64,000 nt of DNA from Palsa-1033 sp963735455. GTDB lineage: Bacteria > Chloroflexota > Limnocylindria > Limnocylindrales > CSP1-4. The notes beneath the pieces were generated by a model, which saw nothing but the letters and a program-made list of their open reading frames with translations, was not told the origin of the DNA and did no database searches. Positions 17,031 to 23,906 of this stretch are shown here, piece after piece. Location of the stretch: positions 1 through 64,000 of the forward strand of contig CAVTKZ010000005.1 in NCBI GenBank assembly GCA_963735455.1, in the 5' to 3' direction. Position 1 is the stretch's first letter. Each line of letters starts with the position of its first letter. The position numbers were made by a program, and so were the translations under genes.

Positions 17031-18273
17031 AGCGCCATGCGAACAGGCTCTTCTTGGCAGGCGTCGCCTTGCGGGCGCCCTCGGTGGCCGTCTTACGCTC
17101 GTCCTTGGTCAATGACGTTGCGAGTCGCAGGATGTCCTGCGACACCTGCGCCTCCCGGTTGCTCATGAAAAACGGGATCCCGCGGTTCAGAGCGTAAACC
17201 ACACTGCGACCGTCGCTCACGATTGTATGGTCGACCTTGCGGCCGATCGACTGTTCGACGTCGCGCGACGCGGATCCCGAGGGTCGAGTCGGCCCGGTTG
17301 AGGACCAGCTTGATCGAGCTGGACTCGTAGCCCAGCTGGTCGGTCACCTCCAGGAACAGGCGCATGTTCTTGATGCTCGTGATTTCGAGGGTGAGCATCG
17401 TCAGGATCACATCGGCCTGGTCGAGAATGGCCAGGGTCGTGTCGGTCATCGACGACGAGCAGTCGACGATGATCAGGTCGTTGGTCCGGCGGAGCATCTC
17501 GAGGACCTTGCGCACGCCGACGGCGGTGACCAGCTCGGCCATCTCCGGGGTCGGCGGTGCGAGGAGGACCTTGACGCCCGAGGAATGGACCGTCAGGAAT
17601 GGGTCGATCGACTCGAGCTCGAGGCCGGCCTCGAGGTCGGGCGCGAGATCGGCGATCGACTTGTTCTTGGGATTGAGGTTGAGCAGGACGCCGACGTCGC
17701 CGAACTGGAACGAGCCGTCGACGAGGGCGGTCCGCTGGCCGAGCTCGGAGGCTGCGGCAACGGCCAGGTTGACGGCGATCGTGGTCCGGCCGATGCCGCC
17801 CTTCGGGCCGAAGACCGCGATGACCTGGCCGGGGTCGACCTCGGGGCACGACGGCCGCGAGCGGCGACCGCGATCGGGAAGCGCTCGAGCTTCTCCCGCT
17901 CGCGAGCGTAGATCTGGCGAATTGAGGAGGTCAGCTCGTCGGAGCTGAAGGGCTTGACCAGGAACTCCCGGGCGCCGGCCAGCATCGACCGGCGGAGGTA
18001 GTCGGCTTCGCCCTGGACCGACATCATCACGACCGACGCGCCCGGCACCTGGGCCGAGAGCTGCTCGGTCGCCTCGATCCCGTCCATGTCCGGCATGTTG
18101 ATGTCCATCAGGACGATGTCGGGCTTCAGCGCGATGGCCAGCTCGATGGCGCGCCGACCCGACTCCGCCAGGCCTGCGATCTCCATGTCACTCTCGAAGC
18201 CAAGCAGCCTCGCCAGGTGATCGCGGGTCTCGGTGATGTCGTCGACGATGAGGACGCGGATCTTGTCTGCCAT
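17029..18273 (-). CDS. cpaE: REC-MinD pilus localisation protein CpaE/TadZ (two frameshifts)
   Basis: About 414 codons read in three segments. The N-terminus is a complete receiver domain with acidic pocket Asp11/Asp12, phospho-acceptor Asp57 (LMDINMPDMDG) and Lys107 (FLVKPF). One base seems missing in the C run near 17844 (plus-strand GGGG); the MinD/ParA ATPase follows in the new frame with a deviant P-loop GPKGGIGRTT (Arg for the usual second Lys) and LVDGSFQFGDVGVLLNL. An extra base near 17264 restores the first frame for the C-terminus, DHTIVSDGRSVVYALNRGIP. The shifts compensate, so the gene is probably intact. CpaE places the Tad machine in the cell; the receiver makes it a likely target of the kinase upstream. 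Confidence 0.88.
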
Positions 18274-18382
18274 TTGGGTCGCTTCGTCGGCCTTCGTACG
18301 GATCGATCATCGTCCCGGAGCGATCGACGGGCGCGGGATCCGTGAGGGATCTGTCGCGCCCGTCCGGCCGCGGGGCTGGGAA

Positions 18383-18413
18383 GAGCCTGAGGGTCGCGTC
18401 GACCCTCAGGCTC
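18383..18413 (-). terminator. Hairpin between cpaB and cpaE
   Basis: A perfect 13-bp stem (arms 18383-18395 and 18401-18413) with a 5-base loop lies 11 bases after the cpaB stop codon. There is no T tract. It may be a partial terminator or an mRNA-stabilising element separating cpaB and pilins from the assembly genes. Confidence 0.55.
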
Positions 18414-18424
18414 CGAGGGGAGTT

Positions 18425-19345
18425 CTACTTCTTGGGCAGGACCACCTGGATGATCTGTGGCGGCAGGACGCCGTACTGATCGACCAGGGTCTTGAGGATC
18501 ACGCCCGTCGTCGGGTCGAGCGGCGGCACCACCGGGTTCGGAGGCGTCGATGCGTCGACGTAGTCCTTGGGCGAGCGGAGGACGAGGCTGAGGCAGCCGT
18601 CCACCTGACCGTAGCGAATGACTTCGGCCTGCTGGGCCGTCACCTGCAGCAGGACGATCTCCTGCTGCCCGTTCAGGCTGGTGCCGGACGGAGGGGTGCT
18701 GGCGCCGGAGTTGGCGGGAGCGGCCGGCGGCGGGGGCAGGAGCGTCCCGACGACCTTGCTGCTCTGGACGACCATCTTGATGCTCGAGCCGCCGAGGGCC
18801 GAGACCGGCGTGATGACGCCCGTCTTGGGATCGACGTTGTCGAGCTGGAAGCCGGTGCCGCAGGTGCTGCCCGCGGTGGAGCCGCCGAAGCCGATGATCA
18901 CGTCGACGTGGTCGCCGGTCTGGATCAGGGTGCCGACACCGGTCACCTGGTCGACCTGGACCGACATCGCCCGCATGCCCTTGTCGAGGTTGGGCGTGAC
19001 CGAGGCCACGATGCCGCTCGACGCGAACATCGATGCGTTGAGGTCCGTGTTGGCGACCACTGTGGTCCGGATGATCTGGCCGACAACGTCATTGATGTTG
19101 CTGAAGGCCGTGGCCGAACGGGTGGTCACGTCGACCTTGTGGGTCGCGACCATATCCGAGGTGACCTGCGTTCCGAGCGAGATGTCCACGGTCGCATAGA
19201 CCGTGTCCAGCTGCGTTACCGGAGGCGGGTTATTTGTTGACCCTGTCCCGCCGGTCCCATTCGAGAACAACAGGATGATCAGAACGAAAACGATGATGGC
19301 AAGGATGATCCCACCCAGCAGGAACACCCGACTCGTTCGCTTCAA
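18425..19345 (-). CDS. cpaB: Flp pilus assembly protein CpaB
   Basis: 306 residues from TTG 19345, chosen because GGGGAG lies 7 bases upstream and the first residues then match the family (KRTSRVFLLGGIILAIIVFV, a single N-terminal membrane anchor). A Gly/Thr/Pro linker leads to a SAF domain (TVYATVDISLGTQVTSDMV) and an RcpC-like domain (RAMSVQVDQVTGVGTLIQTG DHVDVI split here by a space). The C-terminal third contains a Pro-rich insertion (PPPPAAPANSGAST). In monoderms CpaB is thought to act in the cell wall next to the pilus base. It lies directly downstream of the pilin genes. Confidence 0.9.
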   Translation of the reverse strand: MKRTSRVFLLGGIILAIIVFVLIILLFSNGTGGTGSTNNPPPVTQLDTVYATVDISLGTQVTSDMVATHKVDVTTRSATAFSNINDVVGQIIRTTVVANTDLNASMFASSGIVASVTPNLDKGMRAMSVQVDQVTGVGTLIQTGDHVDVIIGFGGSTAGSTCGTGFQLDNVDPKTGVITPVSALGGSSIKMVVQSSKVVGTLLPPPPAAPANSGASTPPSGTSLNGQQEIVLLQVTAQQAEVIRYGQVDGCLSLVLRSPKDYVDASTPPNPVVPPLDPTTGVILKTLVDQYGVLPPQIIQVVLPKK

Positions 19346-19405
19346 ACTACTCTCCCCAGCCGTGTGACAAGTGGCACCACTGTAGCACCGCCCAAAGGCC
19401 GCGCG

Positions 19406-19411
19406 ACTATA
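19406..19411 (-). promoter_or_regulatory. Possible -10 element upstream of cpaB
   Basis: TATAGT on the minus strand, 60 bases before the cpaB start. The best -35 candidate is poor. It sits in the 286-base gap between the first pilin and cpaB, so a separate cpaB promoter would fit. Confidence 0.3.
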
Positions 19412-19631
19412 CCAAAGGGCTAGGACCATTAGGAAGAAATGGCCGGAAATCAAGCGGACCGCAAACTTGCTGCAAGGTGATCCGCGTCGATCTCCACGAC
19501 GCCCGCGGCTGGTGCGTCGCCACCCCGGACCGGACCGAAATGGAACGAGCGGCTCGTCCCCAGAGGGACGATGCCGCCCGTCAGTTTCGACCCGATGATC
19601 GACCGACCCGGTGGCCGGCCGAGCTGCGGTC

Positions 19632-19805
19632 CTAGACCGAATTACCGACGTTGCTCAGGATCTTCGAGACCTGTCCGCCCAGGAAGATCAGGGCGATGAT
19701 CGCGACGATCGCGATGAGGGCAAGGATCAGGGCGTACTCAGCCAGGCCCTGGCCTTCGTCATCGGAGCGGAACGAAGCAATGAGTGCAGAGATGTAGCTC
19801 GTCAT
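19632..19805 (-). CDS. flp: Flp-type pilin 1
   Basis: A 57-residue Flp pilin, too short for ordinary gene calls. The prepilin peptidase motif G/xxxxEY is seen as G18/QGLAEY, followed by the hydrophobic helix ALILALIAIVAIIALIFLGG and the tail QVSKILSNVGNSV. The leader (MTSYISALIASFRSDDEG) is charged and would be removed. AAGGAGG lies 10 bases upstream of ATG 19805. Its 5' part and leader match pilin 2, but its 3' end, including the bases beyond the stop codon, matches pilin 3. Confidence 0.93.
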   Translation of the reverse strand: MTSYISALIASFRSDDEGQGLAEYALILALIAIVAIIALIFLGGQVSKILSNVGNSV

Positions 19806-19869
19806 GTGATGCGGTACCTCCTTTCCTTCGAAGTCCCCCGCCAGCGGACGAGGGCTGGTAGCAATGTTT

Positions 19870-19935
19870 GGCTCCTGGACTCAACTGGGTCCAGGAGCCG
19901 GACCGCGCGTCAGGCTAGAAAAAGCCCTGCGCGGT
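19870..19935. terminator. Two hairpins between Flp pilins 1 and 2
   Basis: GGCTCCTGGAC/GTCCAGGAGCC (19870-19899, 11-bp stem) and ACCGCGC/GCGCGGT (19902-19935, with an inner AGGCT/AGCC pairing). They lie downstream of pilin 2. No run of T follows on the minus strand. A role in segmental mRNA stability is likely, since pilins are needed in excess over the assembly proteins. Confidence 0.5.
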
Positions 19936-20011
19936 GTCAATGACGTGGTCGATTGAAAAGCGGTGCATGCAGGCCGCTCCGGCCGTCGGTTCGATCGGCC
20001 AGAGCACGGTC

Positions 20012-20185
20012 CTAGACCGAGTTGCCGACCTGGCTCAGGATCTTCGAGACCTGGCCGCCCAGGAAGATCAGGGCGATGATCGCAACGATCGCGATCAGGG
20101 CGAGGATCAGGGCGTACTCCGCCAGGCCCTGGCCTTCGTCATCGGATCGGAACGAAGCGATGAGTGCAGAAATGTAGCTCGTCAT
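20012..20185 (-). CDS. flp: Flp-type pilin 2
   Basis: 57 residues, differing from pilin 1 only near the C-terminus (QVSKILSQVGNSV). Same leader and the same G18/QGLAEY processing site. The 5' untranslated bases (TACCTCCTTTCCTTCGA on the plus strand) are shared with pilin 1, giving the same strong AAGGAGG. Major structural subunit of a Tad pilus is the family role. Confidence 0.93.
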   Translation of the reverse strand: MTSYISALIASFRSDDEGQGLAEYALILALIAIVAIIALIFLGGQVSKILSQVGNSV

Positions 20186-20255
20186 GGTGGTCCACTACCT
20201 CCTTTCCTTCGAGGTCCCTTCGCCGGGGGCGAGGGCCGGGATACGGTAGAGACGG

Positions 20256-20316
20256 GTCGTTGGGCCTGTCAAGCAGGCCCAACGACAAACGCCGGACCGA
20301 GCATGCCGGTCCGGCG
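20256..20316. terminator. Two hairpins between Flp pilins 2 and 3
   Basis: GTCGTTGGGCCTG/CAGGCCCAACGAC (20256-20286, 13-bp stem, 5-base loop) and CGCCGGACC/GGTCCGGCG (20290-20316, 9-bp stem). On the minus strand they follow pilin 3. Neither is followed by a T tract. Confidence 0.55.
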
Positions 20317-20350
20317 CTTGATCAAGGTCAGCTCACGGCGAGCTGCGGTC

Positions 20351-20521
20351 CTAGACCGAATTACCAACGTTGCTGAGGATCTTCGAGACCTGTCCGCCCA
20401 GGAAGATCAGGGCGATGATCGCGACGATCGCGATAAGGGCGAGGATCAGGGCGTACTCGGCGAGGCCCTGACCTTCCTCGTCGCGGTTCAGCCGCGCGAG
20501 GAACGAGTTGATGAGCTGCAT
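20351..20521 (-). CDS. flp: Flp-type pilin 3
   Basis: 56 residues with a different leader (MQLINSFLARLNRDEEG) but the same processing site (G/QGLAEY) and an identical mature hydrophobic helix. Codons in the 3' half and the bases beyond the stop codon are nearly identical to pilin 1. CCAGGAGG lies 8 bases upstream of ATG 20521. It is the first of the three genes in transcription order. Confidence 0.93.
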   Translation of the reverse strand: MQLINSFLARLNRDEEGQGLAEYALILALIAIVAIIALIFLGGQVSKILSNVGNSV

Positions 20522-20631
20522 CTGATGATGCCTCCTGGATAAGTTCCACCCCCGATCGAGGGCAGGGGAACCATACGTCCGGCACCACGCAGCCGTCGAT
20601 TAGGTCATTGGTACCAGATTCGATGACCCGT

Positions 20632-20787
20632 TCAGCCGATCAGGCCAGTGATCCAGGCCAGGATCGTCGCCACCTGGTCGCGGAAGAAGACGAGCAGGAC
20701 GCCGATCAGGGCCAGGGTCAGCAGGCCGATGATCGCGTAATCCACGATCGCGGCCGGCTTGCGCCGGGAGGCATCGGGCTCGGCCAC
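20632..20787 (-). CDS. Small pilin-like membrane peptide
   Basis: A 51-residue ORF from GTG 20787, 15 bases after the stop of the degenerate kinase and about 110 bases before pilin 3. It has a basic N-terminus (EPDASRRKPA), then AAIVDYAIIGLLTLALIGVL and an amphipathic tail (FRDQVATILAWITGLIG). The layout, with an acidic-Tyr pair (DY) at the start of the hydrophobic helix, matches Flp pilins, but the cleavage-site Gly is Pro. It may be an unprocessed minor pilin or an anchor. Not recognised as a named family. Confidence 0.6.
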   Translation of the reverse strand: MAEPDASRRKPAAIVDYAIIGLLTLALIGVLLVFFRDQVATILAWITGLIG

Positions 20788-20802
20788 CGGCGGGCGTCCC
20801 GA

Positions 20803-22044
20803 TCAGCTGTCTTCGGCCGTGCCGGCTGGGCTGCCAGCAGCGCTGGCCGGTTCTTCATCGAAGGTCGAATTGGCGACCAGGCGGACCTCCGTGCCGCCAG
20901 CCAGCAGCTCGGCGGTGATGCCCAGGGTCGAGGCCCGCTGCTGGATCTCGCGCCAGGCCTTGGCCGGCAGGACGTGGCTGGCCGGGGCCTCGGCCGCGCC
21001 GACGGCCTCAGCCGTCCGCCGGTCATCGATCATCTGGGTCAGGGCGACCGGCGTCGTGCCGTCGGCCGCCGGCGCGGCCGCCTCGCTTCGGGCGGCCGGC
21101 GCCTCGCCGTGGGCGGCGATCCGGGCCTCGATCTGGTCACCCCAGTCGAGCCGGATCAGCACGCGCCGCGGGGCGGTCGACAGGAAACCGGCGAGGGCCT
21201 GGTCGATCATCCGGAAGAGACCGCTCTCGAGCTCCATCGCCAGCCGGCGATCGGTGCCCATCGAGTCGAAATCGACAGCGATCTGGGCCCGCCGGCCGCG
21301 CTCGCGGGCGGTCCGCCGGAGGGTGGGCACCAGGCCCAGGTCGTCAAGGACCATCGGTCGCACGTCGAAGATGAACGCCTTCGTCGCCTCGAGCGTCGTC
21401 TGGACCATCGCGATCAGGGCCTTGACCTCGGTCCGCGCCAGGACGGGGTCGCGATCGACCAGGCGATCGACGATCTGGGCCTGGAGGACGATGTTGGTCA
21501 GGCTCTGGGCCGGCCCATCGTGCATCGCCCGGGCGATATCGCGGCGCAGGTCTTCCTGCGCGGTCAGCACGATCCGGTGAGACGCGCCGCCGGGATCGTC
21601 GCCGTCAGCCGCCATGCCGCCCGACCCCGGGCCACTCGCCGGGCTCGGCCCACCGCTCGGCCTGGCCCAGCCACCGCTGCCGGCGAGCTCGCGGAGCTGG
21701 CCGCCGTAGCGCTCGAGGGCTTCGCGGTAGCGGCCGAGGGCCTTCTGCTTGCCCTGCAGGACGTCGACCTGGGACTCCATCATCACCGCCCGGCGGGTCA
21801 GCTGGACGAGCTGCCCGGCGGCTTCGGCGAGGTCGGTCGGGTTGGGCGTGGCGGCACCCCGGAGGGTCGCCACCCGGTCAGCGGTCTGGCTCCGCTTCAT
21901 CTCGTGGCGGTCGGCCTCCGAGCGGGCCTGCTGGATGAGCAGGTCGATCTCGACCAGTTCGGAGTCGAGGGTGGCAAGCTCGGTCGCGATCCGATCGGCA
22001 AACGCGCCGGGATCGCTGGACGCCGCCGGCTGGGGCTCGGTCAA
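20803..22044 (-). CDS. Degenerate HisKA_3-type histidine kinase
   Basis: A 413-residue soluble protein without membrane segments. Residues 1-125 are a charged coiled-coil region; after a Gly/Pro/Ser linker the dimerisation-phosphotransfer helix has His175 (ARAMHDGPAQSLTN). The ATP-binding domain is eroded: the N-box position reads RMIDQALAGFLSTAP with no Asn, and no DDGxG box exists; the region is replaced by an Ala-rich insertion. It overlaps the regulator gene by four bases (ATGA). It could dimerise with, or be phosphorylated by, the neighbouring kinase, or act as a phosphatase. This is inference. Confidence 0.75.
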   Translation of the reverse strand: MTEPQPAASSDPGAFADRIATELATLDSELVEIDLLIQQARSEADRHEMKRSQTADRVATLRGAATPNPTDLAEAAGQLVQLTRRAVMMESQVDVLQGKQKALGRYREALERYGGQLRELAGSGGWARPSGGPSPASGPGSGGMAADGDDPGGASHRIVLTAQEDLRRDIARAMHDGPAQSLTNIVLQAQIVDRLVDRDPVLARTEVKALIAMVQTTLEATKAFIFDVRPMVLDDLGLVPTLRRTARERGRRAQIAVDFDSMGTDRRLAMELESGLFRMIDQALAGFLSTAPRRVLIRLDWGDQIEARIAAHGEAPAARSEAAAPAADGTTPVALTQMIDDRRTAEAVGAAEAPASHVLPAKAWREIQQRASTLGITAELLAGGTEVRLVANSTFDEEPASAAGSPAGTAEDS

Positions 22045-22787
22045 TCCTCGGGCATCCTGATCCAGCCCTGGCGCATCGCGTAGACGACGGCCTGGGTTCG
22101 ATCGTTGACGCTGAGCTTGCGCAGGATGCTCGACATGTGGTTCTTGACCGTCTGCTCGCTGATCGACAGCGCGTAGGCGACCTGCTTGTTGGTCATCCCC
22201 TGGGCGATGTTGTCGAGGATCTCGACCTCGCGCGGTGACAGCGGGGCGAAGATCGGGGCCGCTTCCTGGCCATAGACGGCCAGCTCGCGGAACTCCTTCA
22301 GGACCCGGCTGGCGACGGCCGGCTTGGCGAAGACCTTGTCGTTGATCAGGTACTCGCCGGCGGTCACCCGGCGGATGATCGTGACCAGGTCGTCCGGGCC
22401 GACATCCTTGAGGATGAAGGCGGCCGCGCCGGCCTTGATCGCGTCGAACAGGGCGTCCTCGTCCTCGCTGACGGCCAGCACGATGATCCCGACCGAGGGC
22501 AGCTCGCGCTTGATCCGCTGGGTCGTCTCGATCCCGCCGGGAGGCGGCAGCGAGAGGTCCATCAGGACGATGTCGGGCGACATCTCCATGGCCAGGTCGA
22601 CTGCGCCCCGGCTGTCCTGGGCCTCGCCCACGATCTCGAAGTCCGGTTCGCGCTCGAGCAGGCCACGCATGCCCATCCGGAACAGGGCGTGGTCGTCGAC
22701 GAGCAGGATCTTGGTGATCTCGCCGACCGTCCGGCGATCGGGTCCGCCCCGTCGCCGATCCGGGCCCAGGTAGTCCATTGCGGTCAT
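22041..22787 (-). CDS. NarL/LuxR-type response regulator
   Basis: 248 residues: a basic 25-residue N-terminal extension, a receiver domain with Asp31/Asp32, phospho-acceptor Asp77 (VLMDLSLPPPGG) and Lys (AFILKDVGPDD), and a C-terminal GerE/LuxR helix-turn-helix (LSPREVEILDNIAQGMTNKQ, then QTVKNHMSSILRKLSVNDRT). It overlaps both neighbours by four bases, so kinase, regulator and degenerate kinase are translated as a unit. The pilin and tad genes lie immediately downstream, which makes them the likely regulon. Confidence 0.92.
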   Translation of the reverse strand: MTAMDYLGPDRRRGGPDRRTVGEITKILLVDDHALFRMGMRGLLEREPDFEIVGEAQDSRGAVDLAMEMSPDIVLMDLSLPPPGGIETTQRIKRELPSVGIIVLAVSEDEDALFDAIKAGAAAFILKDVGPDDLVTIIRRVTAGEYLINDKVFAKPAVASRVLKEFRELAVYGQEAAPIFAPLSPREVEILDNIAQGMTNKQVAYALSISEQTVKNHMSSILRKLSVNDRTQAVVYAMRQGWIRMPED

Positions 22788-23906
22788 TCGTTCTCCTTCT
22801 GGAGCGGGATTGCCAAGGTCACGATGGTGCCCCCATTGGGCCTGGAACCAACCTCAAAACGAGCACCGACCAGCTCGGCTCGCTCGCGCATGAATTGCAG
22901 CCCGAAGTTGCGCCGCCCGCGGGCGGCCATCGAGCCGATGTCGAAGCCGCGCCCATCGTCGCGGACCTCGAGGACCCAATCGCAGGCCCTCGATCCGCGT
23001 GGCGACCGAGACGGCTCTCGGCGGCGGCGTGCTTGCGGATGTTCTGGAGGGCCTCCTGGACGATCCGCAGGGCGACCGTCTGGGCCGCTTCACTGAGTCC
23101 CTCGCCGCCGCGCCCCGATGTCGGTGACGACCGGGATCCCGGTCAGCGCGCGTGAAGGTCTCGAGCGCGTCGCCGATCGAGCCTTCCAGGCCGAGCTCGG
23201 CCAGCAGCGGCGGCCGGAGCTGGCTGATGAAGCCGCGCACGTCGCCCAGCTCGCGGCGCAGTCGGGCGCCCAGCAGCTCCAGCTCATGAGCGGCAACGTT
23301 GGGGTCCTCGATGATGACCCGCTCGACGTAATCGAGCTGGAAGATCGCATTGGAGAGGGCCTGGGCGGGGCCGTCGTGGACCTCGCGGACGAGCCGCAGC
23401 CGCTCGGACTCCTGGGCCTCGACGATGCGCATGTTCAGCTCGGTCGAGCTGGCCACCGCGGCCGTGTCGTTGATCAGGGTCGCATCGTCGCGCTCCAGGA
23501 ACAACCAGATCCGCTCGAGGCTGCGCAGGGCGACGTCCAGCCGGTTGAGCTCCGACTGGTGCTGGCCGGCCGAGGTGGTCAGGTTCTCGGCATCGAGCTG
23601 GAGGGCCCGCCGCCGGCCGTCTTCGGCGCCGGCCTCGGCCGCCAGCGCAGCGGCCGCATCGGACGAGGCGGCGTCGCTGGCGCTGCCCGGCTTGCGCCGC
23701 TCGTCGGCGCGCAAGTCGTCGGTCACGGCCTGCAGCCGGACCAGCTCTTCGTGCTGGACGAGGCGATAGCGGTCGGCGATCTGGCGGAGCGTGTCCGCAG
23801 CGTAGCCAACCGCCGCCTTGGCCTCGGCATGCAGCTCGTCGATCCGCCCGTCCCGTGCCTCGGCGCGCGTGCCGTCCATGTCCGCCGAGTATAGAGGGCC
23901 GCTCAT
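22784..23906 (-). CDS. HisKA_3-type sensor histidine kinase (frameshifted)
   Basis: A soluble kinase of roughly 370 residues, partner of the NarL-type regulator. The N-terminal half is helical; the phosphotransfer helix holds the His in REVHDGPAQALSNAIFQLD. Three or so single-base shifts follow (near 23150, 23115 and 22985), but each frame continues the family sequence: ALTGIPVVTDIG, the N-box TVALRIVQEALQNIRKHA, then VLEVRDDGRGFDIGSMAARG and NFGLQFMRERAELVGARFEV. The ATP-binding domain would therefore be complete once corrected. ATG 23906 overlaps the GT39 stop; an internal ATG at 23879 has TATACT 8 bases upstream (23888-23893) and may be the true start. Confidence 0.82.
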
